From JAOBAU01 sp034667465 (lineage in GTDB: Bacteria > Acidobacteriota > Thermoanaerobaculia > Gp7-AA8), in contig JAXDJV010000023.1 in assembly GCA_034667465.1 (NCBI GenBank), positions 65,643-129,642 of the forward strand: a stretch of DNA of 64,000 nucleotides, written 5' to 3'. The notes beneath the pieces are model-generated. The model made no database searches. It was not told the DNA's origin and was given only the letters and a program-made list of their open reading frames with translations. Shown piece by piece: positions 8,338-16,245 of this stretch (the stretch's first letter is position 1; every line of letters begins with the position of its first letter). A program made the position numbers and the translations under genes.

Positions 8338-8784
8338 ATGGCGCGCTACATCCAGAAAATCTCCCTGCTCGGGAAGGAGCGATGGATCGGCTGGGAAGTC
8401 GACGGCATCGGTACCGAGCTGCCCGGCCTCACGCTCGCCGACGATTTCGCCGAGGAGGATCTCCGCACGCGCGGCGTGAAAGAGTTTCTCCCGATGCCGT
8501 TCGAGAGTTTCCTCGGCATGACCGCCGCCCTCGCCGACGGCCGCGCGCAGCTCGACGAGGATGTGGAGTTCCGCCTGGATGCGCTGCAGGTCGGGATGGA
8601 ACGTTTCCGCAGCCGCGGCGTGACCGACGTCCCGAAGTCGCTGCTCGCCGATGTCTTCGGCGGCGACGATCCGCTGCAGCATCCGCGCGTGCAGGAACGT
8701 TTCCGCGAGTGGGAGAAGAAGGGAGCGGTGGACGTGGTACTGCGCGACGACTGCTATTTAAGGATTCGCGGAAGGCTCGCGTGA
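8338..8784 (+). CDS. Hypothetical protein sharing a domain with the convergent neighbour
   Basis: 148 aa from the ATG at 8338 (an in-frame GTG at 8311 is possible). No family is recognised. The first 55 residues contain WIGWEVDG and DDFAEEDLRTRGVKEFLPM, which align with WVGYEIDG and DDWTEEKLAEYGVKSFIPM in the small protein encoded on the opposite strand at 8871-9074, so the two share a small domain. The remaining 90 residues are acidic and probably helical (LDALQVGMERFRSRGV, VQERFREWEKKGAVDV). A cytosolic location is likely because there is no signal peptide. A palindromic repeat starts 4 bp after the stop. Confidence 0.7.
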   Translation: MARYIQKISLLGKERWIGWEVDGIGTELPGLTLADDFAEEDLRTRGVKEFLPMPFESFLGMTAALADGRAQLDEDVEFRLDALQVGMERFRSRGVTDVPKSLLADVFGGDDPLQHPRVQERFREWEKKGAVDVVLRDDCYLRIRGRLA

Positions 8785-8788
8785 GCGT

Positions 8789-8880
8789 GTCATTCCGAGC
8801 GTAGCGAGGAGTCCGGGCGTGCGGGGCGCGAAACTGCAGGCGCGCCGCCCGCCCGGATCCTTCGCTTCGCTCAGGATGAC
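8789..8880. repeat. REP-like palindromic element A
   Basis: Starts GTCATTCCGAGCGTAGCGAG and ends TTCGCTTCGCTCAGGATGAC. The ends are inverted relative to each other and the centre is GC-rich. It lies between two convergent genes, and its right end supplies the stop codon of the 8871 gene (TCA TCC TGA read on the minus strand). Confidence 0.9.
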
Positions 8881-9074
8881 ATCGGGATGAACGACTTCAC
8901 TCCATATTCCGCGAGCTTCTCCTCCGTCCAGTCATCAACGCAGATGAATCCCTCTGCAGCGAAATCGCCATCGATCTCGTATCCGACCCAGACGCGGAAT
9001 CCGCGCTCTTCGGTTGGGCCGAGCGACGCGGCGACACGCGCGACGTTTCGGATGTAGCGCGACACGGGCATCAT
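8871..9074 (-). CDS. Small hypothetical protein, paralogue of the 8338 protein
   Basis: 67 aa, starting MMPVSRYIRNVARV. WVGYEIDG followed by DDWTEEKLAEYGVKSFIPM matches the N-terminal domain of the convergent 8338 product, so it represents a single-domain form. Its last two residues and stop (Ser-Ser-stop) are encoded by the end of the palindromic repeat, so the original C-terminus may have been replaced. The start codon at 9074-9072 overlaps the ATG of the divergent kinase gene (9073-9075). Function unknown. Confidence 0.65.
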   Translation of the reverse strand: MMPVSRYIRNVARVAASLGPTEERGFRVWVGYEIDGDFAAEGFICVDDWTEEKLAEYGVKSFIPMSS

Positions 9075-9525
9075 GTTACCCGTGGAGCTTGTGATCTTCG
9101 CCGGTCTCCCGGCTGCCGGAAAGTCGACGTACTACCGCGAGCACTTCGCGTCGACACACGCACACGTCAGCAAAGATTTGATGCCGAACGCGGCCCGGCG
9201 CGATGAGAAGCAGCAGCGACTCGTCGAACAGGAACTGGCCTCCGGACGCTCGGTCGTCGTCGACAACACCAATCCGACGATGGCCGTCCGCGCGCCGCTC
9301 ATCGCCATCGGACGGCGTCACGGCGCGCGCGTCGTCGGATATTTCTTCGACTGTCCGATTCGCGCGTGCGTGATGCGCAATCGAAACCGCGAACGGAAGG
9401 AGCGCGTGCCGAACGTGGCGATTTTCACGACCGCGAAAAAACTCGTCGCACCGACCATCGACGAAGGATTCGACGAAGTGCGCGTGATCCAGTGCACTCC
9501 GTTTGCAGAGCCGATCGCGCAATGA
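9073..9525 (+). CDS. Polynucleotide-kinase-like P-loop ATPase
   Basis: A 150 aa AAA/zeta-toxin-like kinase domain of the type found in polynucleotide 5'-kinases. It has Walker A GLPAAGKST (about residues 11-19), then SKDLMPN and VVVDNTNPT, where the Asp is typical of the phosphoacceptor/Walker B region of this family, then FDCPIRACVMRNRNRER with the lid arginines. No phosphatase domain is present. Its TGA overlaps the ATG of ligD (ATGA at 9522-9525), so the two are translated together, which points to DNA 5'-end healing before ligation. A GTG at 9082 is an alternative start. Other small-molecule kinases share this fold, so the DNA role rests on context. Confidence 0.75.
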   Translation: MLPVELVIFAGLPAAGKSTYYREHFASTHAHVSKDLMPNAARRDEKQQRLVEQELASGRSVVVDNTNPTMAVRAPLIAIGRRHGARVVGYFFDCPIRACVMRNRNRERKERVPNVAIFTTAKKLVAPTIDEGFDEVRVIQCTPFAEPIAQ

Positions 9526-11387
9526 CTCCGCAGACGCTGCTTCGCAAGCTCTTCCCGCCGATGCTGGCGACGCTGACTGACGCGCCGCCGTCCGAGGACG
9601 CGAACTGGACGTTCGAGTTGAAGTACGACGGCTTTCGCGGCGTTTGCGCGAAGACCGGCGGCGACATGGCGCTCTGGTCGCGCAACGAGCTCGATCTCGG
9701 CGCGCGATTTCCGAAGATCGTCGAGGCGCTGGAGAAGTGGAAGGCCGACGAGATCGTCGTCGACGGCGAGATCGTCGCGCTGAACGTCGACGGCGTGCCG
9801 AAGTTCGAGCTGCTGCAGCAGGGGAACGTCCGCGAGCGCTACGTCGTCTTCGATCTCCTCTGGCTGCACGGCAAAGACGTCCGCGGGCTCACGTATCTCG
9901 AGCGGCGCGAGTTGCTGAAGAAGGTCGTGGCGCGCTCGCCGGCGGCGATCGAGCTGTCGCACATCGTCGAAGGCTCCGCGCCGGATGCGCTGGCGGAAGC
10001 GGCGCGCGAAGGGTGGGAAGGGCTGATCGCGAAGCGGAACGATTCCATCTACGAGCCGCGCCGCTCGAAGGCGTGGCTGAAGATCAAAGCGCTGAACATG
10101 CAGGAGCTGGCCATCGTCGGCTTCAATCCGTCGACGCATTCCGATCGCGAGATCGGGTCATTGCACCTCGCGGTGATGGGCGACGACGGCGCGCTGCATT
10201 ACGCGGGAAAAGTCGGCACCGGCTTTTCGTACAAGCTGCGCGTCTGGCTGAAAGATGAACTGTCGAAGGATGTGATTCCGCAGACGGCGGTGAAAGAGGC
10301 GCCGCGCGAACGGGTGGCGACGTGGGTGAAGCCGCGTCTCGTCGCGCAGGTCGCGTTCACCGAATGGACGTCCGACAACAAGCTGCGCCACCCGTCCTTC
10401 CTCGGCTTACGCGACGACAAATCACCGGAGGAGACGGTGCGCGAACGACCGGAGCCCGCTGCTGCGCCATCGAAAAAGAAAACGCCCGCGAAGAAAAAGA
10501 GCAGCGCGACCTCCGCTGCCGCACCGGTCGTGAAGTTCACGCATCCCGAACGCGTCCTCTATCCGAAGGACAAAATCACGAAGCAGGACGTCGCCGATTA
10601 CTACGCCGCCGTGTCGGACGCGATGATCACAACGCTGAAGGATCGGCCGCTCACGCTCGAGCACTGGAACTCCGGCATCGATCAGCCGTCGTGGTTCCAT
10701 CAGAACGTCGGAAAGGAAGCGCCGCCGTGGGCGAACGTGATCGAGACGCCGACGCGCGTCGCCAGCCGCAAGACGGTGCGGCATCTCGTCGCCGACAAGC
10801 CGGAGACGCTGCAGTGGCTGGCGCAGATGTCGGTGCTGACGGTTCATATGTGGTCGTCGCGCGGCGAGAGTCTCGAAGAGCCGGACTGGCTCGTCTTCGA
10901 TCTCGATCCGGCGAAAGGAAAAGGAATCGCGCAGGCGATCGATGCCGCGATCGTCATCCGCAGACTGCTCGAGAATCTCGAACTGCCGAGCGTGCCGAAG
11001 ACGTCGGGAAAACGCGGCATTCATGTCTTCGTCCCGCTGCAATCCGGTTACTCACACGAAGACGCGGCGAACTTTGCCTGTTCGATTGCGGCGGCAGTGA
11101 GCGCCGAGGTTCCGTACATGACGGTGGAGCGAAGCATCGACAAGCGGCGCGGGCGGTTGTATCTCGACTGCATGCAGAACGGCTACGGCAAGACGATGGT
11201 CGCGCCGTATTCGCTGCGTGCGATCGACGGCGCGCCGGTCTCGGCGCCGCTGAAATGGAGCGAGATCACAAAGAAGCTCGACCCGCTGAAATTCAATCTG
11301 CGCACGATGCCGGATCGCCTGGCGAAACTCGGCGATCTGTTCGAAGCGGTGTTCAAAGAGAAGGCGCGGCTGCCGAAGCTGGAGTAG
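9522..11387 (+). CDS. ligD: Bacterial NHEJ DNA ligase D, LIG-POL form
   Basis: An ATP-dependent DNA ligase fused to an archaeo-eukaryotic-primase-like polymerase, acting in non-homologous end joining with Ku (not in this window). It is 621 aa. The ligase domain spans about residues 8-310, with nucleotidyl lysine in KYDGFRG (K34), DGEIVALN and EGLIAKRND. A Lys/Ala linker (KKKTPAKKKSS) follows. The polymerase domain runs from about residue 338 (VKFTHPERVLYPKDKI), with the catalytic acidic pair in FDLDPAKGKG, plus KTSGKRGIHVF and CMQNGYGKTMVAPYSLRA. The 3'-phosphoesterase domain found in Pseudomonas and mycobacterial LigD is absent, as in Bacillus LigD. The gene is coupled to the upstream kinase by a 4-bp overlap. 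Confidence 0.93.
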   Translation: MTPQTLLRKLFPPMLATLTDAPPSEDANWTFELKYDGFRGVCAKTGGDMALWSRNELDLGARFPKIVEALEKWKADEIVVDGEIVALNVDGVPKFELLQQGNVRERYVVFDLLWLHGKDVRGLTYLERRELLKKVVARSPAAIELSHIVEGSAPDALAEAAREGWEGLIAKRNDSIYEPRRSKAWLKIKALNMQELAIVGFNPSTHSDREIGSLHLAVMGDDGALHYAGKVGTGFSYKLRVWLKDELSKDVIPQTAVKEAPRERVATWVKPRLVAQVAFTEWTSDNKLRHPSFLGLRDDKSPEETVRERPEPAAAPSKKKTPAKKKSSATSAAAPVVKFTHPERVLYPKDKITKQDVADYYAAVSDAMITTLKDRPLTLEHWNSGIDQPSWFHQNVGKEAPPWANVIETPTRVASRKTVRHLVADKPETLQWLAQMSVLTVHMWSSRGESLEEPDWLVFDLDPAKGKGIAQAIDAAIVIRRLLENLELPSVPKTSGKRGIHVFVPLQSGYSHEDAANFACSIAAAVSAEVPYMTVERSIDKRRGRLYLDCMQNGYGKTMVAPYSLRAIDGAPVSAPLKWSEITKKLDPLKFNLRTMPDRLAKLGDLFEAVFKEKARLPKLE

Positions 11388-11388
11388 C

Positions 11389-11405
11389 GGCGGCAACGTG
11401 CCGCC
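11389..11405. terminator. Short GC hairpin after ligD
   Basis: GGCGGCA/TGCCGCC, 7-bp arms with a 3-nt loop, starting 2 bp after the ligD stop. There is no strong T-tract. It may be a terminator or an mRNA 3' end stabiliser. Confidence 0.4.
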
Positions 11406-11485
11406 TCGTTGCCGGGCAAAGCCTCGGCGCACCGCTTCGCGGCGGATGTTCGCGATCCGCAGCGTTTGCCGGGAGCCGGTGCCGT

Positions 11486-11491
11486 CATAAT
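11486..11491 (+). promoter_or_regulatory. Candidate -10 box of the SDR gene
   Basis: CATAAT, 8 nt upstream of the ATG at 11500 with no Shine-Dalgarno sequence between, which is consistent with a leaderless or near-leaderless transcript. Confidence 0.4.
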
Positions 11492-11499
11492 GCGCGCTA

Positions 11500-12279
11500 A
11501 TGCGCGCGATCATCACTGGCGCTTCCTCCGGCATCGGCCACGCGCTGGCGCGCGAGCTTGCGTCGCGCGGCTGGTCGCTGGCGCTCCTGGCGCGGCGCGC
11601 GGAACTGCTCGAATCGCTCGCCGAGGAAGTTCGTGCGCGCGGCGTTGCTGCCGCGGCGATCGAGTGCGACGTCACCGATCTCGAAGCGGTGCGGGCGGCG
11701 GTGGCGCGCGCGGAGTCGGAGCTCGGCGGTCCGTTCGATCTCGCGGTGGCGAACGCCGGGATCAGCATTCCGACCTGGGCGACGAACTTCAAAGTCGCCG
11801 ACGCGGAGCGCATCATGCGCGTCAACGTCTTCGGGATGTTCTATCTGTTTGATGCAGTCGTGCCGTCGATGCTGGCGCGCGGCAGCGGACGTTTCGCCGG
11901 CATCGCCTCGATCGCCGGTCTGCGCGGATTGCCATCCGCGTCGGTTTACTCCGCGTCGAAGGCGGCGATGCAGGCGTTTCTCGAAGCGAGCCGCGTCGAG
12001 CTGACACCGCGCGGCGTCGGCATCACGGTCGTCAATCCCGGCTGGGTCGACACGCCGATCATCGAGAAATACAAAGGAGCCGTGCCGTTTCTCGTGAAGG
12101 TCGACGACGCGGCGCGCATCATCGCCGACGGTCTCGAGCGCGGCGCGCGAGAGATCGAGTTTCCGCGACCGATGTCGCTCGTCATGCGGACGGTGCGGCT
12201 GTTGCCGAATGCGATTTACGACATCGCGCTGCGGCCGTACGCAAAGCGGCGGATCGATCTCGACAAGGTGAAACGATGA
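11500..12279 (+). CDS. Short-chain dehydrogenase/reductase
   Basis: A classical SDR of 259 aa. The Rossmann glycine motif is TGASSGIGHALARELA (residues 6-21), with NAGIS near 85-90, a catalytic Ser in GIASIAGLRGLPS and YSASKAAMQAF containing the YxxxK pair, followed by VNPGWVDTP. The C-terminal tail (MSLVMRTVRLLPNAIYDIAL) is hydrophobic and could associate with membrane, as in lipid-modifying SDRs. The stop overlaps the ATG of the DUF4442 gene (12276-12279), so the pair is probably co-translated and may act on acyl or lipid substrates. That link is inference. Confidence 0.92.
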   Translation: MRAIITGASSGIGHALARELASRGWSLALLARRAELLESLAEEVRARGVAAAAIECDVTDLEAVRAAVARAESELGGPFDLAVANAGISIPTWATNFKVADAERIMRVNVFGMFYLFDAVVPSMLARGSGRFAGIASIAGLRGLPSASVYSASKAAMQAFLEASRVELTPRGVGITVVNPGWVDTPIIEKYKGAVPFLVKVDDAARIIADGLERGAREIEFPRPMSLVMRTVRLLPNAIYDIALRPYAKRRIDLDKVKR

Positions 12280-12743
12280 CGACGTGGCAGATCCGCCTCT
12301 GGGCGCTGAAGAACGTTTTTCTGCTCTGGTTCGTCGGGCCGAAAGTGCTCGAAGTGAACGAGCGGCGCTGCGAAGTCGTCATTCCGCTGAACTGGAAGAC
12401 GAAGAACCATCTCCGCTCGATGTACTTCGGCGCGCTCTGCATCGGCGCTGACGTCGCCGGCGGTCTGATCGCGTTCTATCTGATGCAGCAGCAGAAGGCG
12501 CGCGTCGCGTTCGTCTTCAAAGACATTCAGGCGTCGTTTCTCAAACGGCCGGAAGGCGACGTCCACTTTTCGTGTGAAGACGGCGCGGCAATCACGGAGC
12601 TGATGCGCCGCACGATGGCCAGCGGCGAGCGCGAGGAGACGACGGTGCACGTCACCGCGCGCGTGCCGAGCAAGCTCGGAGCCGAGCCGGTGGCAACGTT
12701 CGCGCTCACGTTGTCGCTCAAGAAAAGCACCCCGTCATCCTGA
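12276..12743 (+). CDS. DUF4442 hot-dog-fold protein
   Basis: 155 aa, probably a thioesterase-superfamily hot-dog protein of the DUF4442 group. It has an N-terminal hydrophobic helix (LRLWALKNVFLLWFVGPKVL-like), KNHLRSMYFGALCIGADVAGG, which resembles the DUF4442 N-x(2)-S-x-[HY]-x(3)-L segment, and the C-terminal strands TTVHVTARVPSKLG and ATFALTLSLKK. Its ATG overlaps the SDR stop. The last residues and stop (Ser-Ser-TGA at 12741-12743) are contributed by the start of palindromic element B, so the original end may have been changed by the repeat. No enzymatic activity is demonstrated for the family. Confidence 0.75.
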   Translation: MTTWQIRLWALKNVFLLWFVGPKVLEVNERRCEVVIPLNWKTKNHLRSMYFGALCIGADVAGGLIAFYLMQQQKARVAFVFKDIQASFLKRPEGDVHFSCEDGAAITELMRRTMASGEREETTVHVTARVPSKLGAEPVATFALTLSLKKSTPSS

Positions 12744-12827
12744 GCGAAGCGAAGGATCCGGGCGGTGGGACTCGCTGCGGTAGCGCGCCCGCCCCCACGC
12801 AGATCCTTCGCTAACGCTCAGGATGAC
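12734..12827. repeat. REP-like palindromic element B
   Basis: GTCATCCTGAGCGAAGCGAA at the left and TTCGCTAACGCTCAGGATGAC at the right, with a GC-rich centre. It is close in sequence to element D. Its left end encodes the stop of the DUF4442 gene. Confidence 0.92.
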
Positions 12828-12842
12828 GGCTCGGGAGTATGG

Positions 12843-13193
12843 ATGAACGTTCCGCGAGAGCTTGATGACGAGATCGTGACGACCGGCGCGAAGGTGCGAT
12901 TCGGTTACCCGTGGTGGTTACGGCCGCTGCTCTTTCGCGATGTCGTTGCGATCACGTTCGGACGGCGCATCTGGCTGTCGTCGACCGTCGCGGAACACAA
13001 CCTCGCGCCGCTTTTGCGACACGAGCTCGTGCACGTGCGGCAGTTCGCTGAGCTCGGCACGTTGCGTTTCCTCTGGCGCTATCTCGCGGAGTACGTGAGA
13101 CTTCGACGGAGCGGTCTTTCGTCATCGGCCGCGTACGCTTCGATCTCCTTCGAGAGGGAAGCGCTCGCTGCTGAAGACGGCGAGCACGTATAA
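12843..13193 (+). CDS. Small HExxH protein, putative zinc-dependent peptidase-like
   Basis: 116 aa from the ATG at 12843. The longer frame to 12765 reads through the palindromic repeat and is rejected. The key feature is LLRHELVHVRQF (HELVH), the gluzincin zinc-binding helix, followed about 40 residues later by SISFEREALAAE, where a Glu could be the third ligand. Most of the protein lies around this helix, so it is a minimal domain, and the substrate or even catalytic competence is uncertain. There is no signal peptide. The TAA stop lies inside a TATAAT box that probably serves the next gene. Confidence 0.6.
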   Translation: MNVPRELDDEIVTTGAKVRFGYPWWLRPLLFRDVVAITFGRRIWLSSTVAEHNLAPLLRHELVHVRQFAELGTLRFLWRYLAEYVRLRRSGLSSSAAYASISFEREALAAEDGEHV

Positions 13194-13194
13194 T
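13189..13194 (+). promoter_or_regulatory. Candidate -10 box of the GAF-GGDEF gene
   Basis: A perfect TATAAT overlapping the TAA stop of the preceding gene, 21 nt before the ATG at 13216. No clear -35 box was seen. Confidence 0.45.
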
Positions 13195-13215
13195 CCGGCC
13201 GTTCGCCGCAAGGCT

Positions 13216-14370
13216 ATGATCCAGTTCCATTCGCTCGAAGTCCCTCAGCTCGAACGCTTTCTCGAGCGTCATAAGGCGGGCCTGTCACTGAAGAGCGAGA
13301 TGGATCTCGATCTCGTTTTGCGGCAAATCCTCCAGAAAGCCTACGAGTTCGTGCCGTCCGAGTCGGGCTCGATTCTGCTCGACGATCCGTTCCGCAAAGT
13401 GGCCGCGCGGCGCGAAAACGAGCTCGCTTTCATCGCCACATTCGGTCACGCCAGCCGCGACCTCATCGGCCAGCGTCTTTCGGCAAAGCATGGAATCGTC
13501 GGCCGCGTCTATCAGAGCGGCACGCCGTATCTCTCCACCGACGTCGAATCGGATGAGAACTTCTATCCGCAGATCGACGCGCAGCTCGGCCACAAGACGG
13601 CGTCGGTCGTCTGCGTCCCGATCTACATCGGGAAGAACGTCTGCGGCGTACTCGAACTGATCAATCGTCTCGACGGACAGCCGTTCACGCTCCGCGACAT
13701 GACGCTGCTCGAGATCTTCGCCGGCTACACATCCTTCACGCTGCAGAACGCGCTCGATGCGCGGCGCGCGCACGAGCTGGCGAAGAAAGACGATCTCACC
13801 GGGCTCTATAACGATCGCTGGTTCAACGTCCGTCTCACCGAAACGCTGAACGACGCGCGTCAGAGCGGCAAACAGGCCGTGCTGATCTTCATGGATCTCG
13901 ATCGCTTCAAGCTGATCAACGATCAGCACGGACATCTGGCCGGCAGCCAGGTGCTGCGCGAAGTTGGATTCCTCCTGAAGAGAATCGTGCAGCAGGGCGA
14001 TGCGACGGTCGCCCGTTACGGCGGCGACGAGTTCGTGATGATCCTTCCCGACACCAGTCTCGAACAGGGTCTGGTCGTTTGCGAGGAGATTCGCGAGACG
14101 ATCGAGCAGGCCAGTTTTCTCGATCGCGAGTGGGGTTTCAGCATGCCGCCGCTGCATCTGCGCGACGTGCTCTCCGCGTCGATCGGCATCGCGCACCACG
14201 TGCCTGATCCCGAACGGCAGCAGGCGGTCGAGCTCGAGAAAAGCGATCTGCTTCGCCGCGCCGATCTCGCAATGTATCGCGCGAAATCGCTCGGCAAGAA
14301 TCAGGTCGTCGTCAGCCATTCCGGCGAAGATTTAACGTCGGCGCCCGGCATCATGCGCGCTTCGTCGTAA
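13216..14370 (+). CDS. GAF-GGDEF diguanylate cyclase
   Basis: Makes the second messenger c-di-GMP from two GTP. It is 384 aa. A GAF sensor domain covers about residues 30-190 (GSILLDDPF, HGIVGRVYQSGTPYLSTDV, VVCVPIYIGKNVCGVLELIN). A GGDEF domain covers about 195-365 (KKDDLTGLYNDRWF, MDLDRFKLINDQHGH, ARYGGDEFVMIL, the intact active-site signature). No transmembrane segment, so it is cytosolic and the GAF ligand is unknown. The last 70 bp overlap the convergent CREST gene. No obvious RxxD inhibitory site precedes the GGDEF motif. Confidence 0.92.
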   Translation: MIQFHSLEVPQLERFLERHKAGLSLKSEMDLDLVLRQILQKAYEFVPSESGSILLDDPFRKVAARRENELAFIATFGHASRDLIGQRLSAKHGIVGRVYQSGTPYLSTDVESDENFYPQIDAQLGHKTASVVCVPIYIGKNVCGVLELINRLDGQPFTLRDMTLLEIFAGYTSFTLQNALDARRAHELAKKDDLTGLYNDRWFNVRLTETLNDARQSGKQAVLIFMDLDRFKLINDQHGHLAGSQVLREVGFLLKRIVQQGDATVARYGGDEFVMILPDTSLEQGLVVCEEIRETIEQASFLDREWGFSMPPLHLRDVLSASIGIAHHVPDPERQQAVELEKSDLLRRADLAMYRAKSLGKNQVVVSHSGEDLTSAPGIMRASS

Positions 14371-15047
14371 AGCCAGATCCAGACGGCGAGGGTTGCCAGC
14401 GCGGCGACGACATGCTTGAGCGTGTGGCCGCTGACGATCTCGTCGAACGCCGCGTAAATCGGCCGGTCCCACGTCTCACATAGTTTTGCCGCGATGTAGC
14501 CGGCGGTCACGAACCAGAGCGGCCACTGCGGTCCGCGTCCGCTTCGGAAAAAGCGCGTGACGATGAACGCGAGAATCGGCAGCGCCTGAAAAACCGCGTA
14601 TGGACGCAGGTCGTCGAGGGTCAGCCACCAGATGATCGTCGCGATGCCGAGCGCGCACATCAGCAGCAGCGCGCGCACGGAACGGATGTCGAGCAGCAGC
14701 AGAAAAAATGATGCGAAGGCGATCGTCATCGGCAGGCGATCGACGACGAGCGTCGCATCGCGCGGACTCAGGTGATAGATCGACGAGCCGATGCCGGTGG
14801 CGAGCATGCCGGCGAAGAAGGTGAGGGTGATGGCATCGCGCCTCCTCACCTTCAACAATCCCAGCACGCCGACAATCACGAAGCCGATGTTCGACAGTAC
14901 GTTCAGCGCGTTCGGAATGCCGAGCATCGTTCGCTGATCGGCGAAGTCGTGATAGCGCGGATCCTGCGGAGTGCTCGGGATGAAGAGGAACGCGAGGAGC
15001 AGCGCCGCAATGCCGGCGGCGCAGGCCGCGAGGGTGACACGTGGCAT
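14301..15047 (-). CDS. CREST-superfamily (alkaline ceramidase-like) membrane hydrolase
   Basis: 248 aa with about seven hydrophobic segments. The CREST (alkaline ceramidase, PAQR receptor, Per1) signature residues are visible: Ser and His in GSSIYHLSP, Asp in VVDRLPMTIAF, and a C-terminal SGHTLKHVVAALATL with the paired His that would complete a zinc site. This family hydrolyses amide bonds in lipids, but the bacterial members' substrates are largely uncharacterised, so ceramide should not be assumed. The 3' end overlaps the diguanylate cyclase antisense. Start ATG at 15047; no clear Shine-Dalgarno. Confidence 0.8.
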   Translation of the reverse strand: MPRVTLAACAAGIAALLLAFLFIPSTPQDPRYHDFADQRTMLGIPNALNVLSNIGFVIVGVLGLLKVRRRDAITLTFFAGMLATGIGSSIYHLSPRDATLVVDRLPMTIAFASFFLLLLDIRSVRALLLMCALGIATIIWWLTLDDLRPYAVFQALPILAFIVTRFFRSGRGPQWPLWFVTAGYIAAKLCETWDRPIYAAFDEIVSGHTLKHVVAALATLAVWIWLYDEARMMPGADVKSSPEWLTTT

Positions 15048-15124
15048 TGTGCCGATGATCGCACAGAAGGCGCGAGTCCTACACAGAGCAGAGGCGTTTT
15101 GCTATCTTCCGGCATCCAGCAACC

Positions 15125-15130
15125 AGGAGG
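15125..15130 (+). promoter_or_regulatory. Ribosome binding site that fixes a TTG start
   Basis: AGGAGG, 7 nt before TTG at 15138. The open frame runs further upstream without any better site, so this sequence decides the glutamine synthetase start. Confidence 0.85.
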
Positions 15131-15137
15131 TCACGCA

Positions 15138-16148
15138 TTGGCGAAAATTACAGCTGAATACATTTGGATCGACGGTCAGAAACCGACGGCGAAGCTTCGT
15201 TCGAAAACGAAGATTCTCGACGGACCGGTGAAGAAGGTCGAAGAGATTCCGGAATGGGGTTACGACGGATCGTCGACGGCACAGGCGACCGGTCATTTCA
15301 GCGATCTGCTCCTTCGCCCGGTGCGCATCGTTCCCGATCCGCTGCATCGCGAGAACGATCTGCTCGTCCTCTGCGAAGTGCTGAATCCGGACGGCTCCGT
15401 GCACTGGAGCAACACGCGCGCGCACCTGCGCCAGGTGGCGGAGAAGTACGCCGGCCAGGAAGCATGGTTCGGCATCGAGCAGGAGTACACGCTGTTCGAA
15501 GGAAATCGCCCGATGGGCTGGCCGGATCACGGCTTCCCCGCGCCGCAGGGCGGTTACTACTGCGGTGTCGGCAGCGATGAAGTGTTCGGCCGCGACGTCG
15601 TCGAAGCGCATGCCGAGGCGTGCATGCGCGCGGGCATCAGCATCGTCGGGACGAATGCTGAGGTGATGCCGGCGCAGTGGGAGTTTCAGATCGGCGCGCT
15701 CGGACCGCTCGACGTCGCCGATGAGCTCTGGCTCGCGCGCTGGCTGCTGTATCGGATCGGCGAAGACTTCGGCGTCAGCGCGACGCTTTATCCGAAGCCG
15801 GTCAAGGGCGACTGGAACGGCGCCGGCGCACACACGAACTTCTCGACGAAGGCGATGCGCGAAGAGGGCGGCCTGAAGATCATCGAAGCAGCGATGAAGA
15901 AGCTCGAAGGAAAACACGACGAGCACATGAAGGTGTACGGGGCGCACAACGAAGAGCGGCTCACCGGGATGCACGAGACGGCGCCGATCCATTCGTTCCG
16001 CTACGGCACGAGCGATCGCGGCGCGTCGGTGCGCATTCCGATGGCAACCGCAAACACCGGCAAAGGGTATTTCGAAGATCGTCGTCCGGCAGCGAACATG
16101 GACCCGTATCAGGTCTGCGCGATGCTGATGGAAACGGTCTGCGGTTAG
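15138..16148 (+). CDS. glnII: Glutamine synthetase, eukaryote-like type II
   Basis: Condenses glutamate and ammonia with ATP. It is 336 aa from TTG, the usual GSII length rather than the 470 aa of type I. Visible motifs are the beta-grasp EIPEWGYDGSSTAQA, WFGIEQEYTLFEG (metal-binding Glu), PAPQGGYYCGVG, GTNAEVMPAQWEFQIG, the ATP-binding loop KGDWNGAGAHTNFSTK, and SDRGASVRIP (Glu-binding Arg). Start choice is supported by AGGAGG and a protein that begins AKITAEYIWID. No uridylylation/adenylylation Tyr loop of type I is present. A palindromic repeat follows 8 bp after the stop. An upstream TATCTT near 15103 could be a -10 box. Confidence 0.95.
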   Translation: MAKITAEYIWIDGQKPTAKLRSKTKILDGPVKKVEEIPEWGYDGSSTAQATGHFSDLLLRPVRIVPDPLHRENDLLVLCEVLNPDGSVHWSNTRAHLRQVAEKYAGQEAWFGIEQEYTLFEGNRPMGWPDHGFPAPQGGYYCGVGSDEVFGRDVVEAHAEACMRAGISIVGTNAEVMPAQWEFQIGALGPLDVADELWLARWLLYRIGEDFGVSATLYPKPVKGDWNGAGAHTNFSTKAMREEGGLKIIEAAMKKLEGKHDEHMKVYGAHNEERLTGMHETAPIHSFRYGTSDRGASVRIPMATANTGKGYFEDRRPAANMDPYQVCAMLMETVCG

Positions 16149-16155
16149 CGTAATT

Positions 16156-16245
16156 GTCATCCCGAGCGTATGCGAGGGATCCGGGAGGGCGGCGCGCGGT
16201 ACGGCGCCCCCCACACCCGGATCCCTCGCTACGCTCGGGATGACG
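16156..16245. repeat. REP-like palindromic element C
   Basis: GTCATCCCGAGCGTATGCGA at the left and CCTCGCTACGCTCGGGATGAC at the right, with a GC-rich centre. It lies between the convergent glutamine synthetase and ATP-grasp genes. It is closest to element E. Confidence 0.92.

Noticed and set aside
7974..8804. Long plus-strand frame over the 8 kb gap
   Set aside because: It overlaps the 8338 gene in another frame, is Arg-rich and has no family features; the gap looks non-coding.
12765..12842. Upstream extension of the HExxH gene
   Set aside because: This part translates the palindromic repeat (it reads like FANAQDDG) and was not conserved protein; the ATG after the repeat is better.
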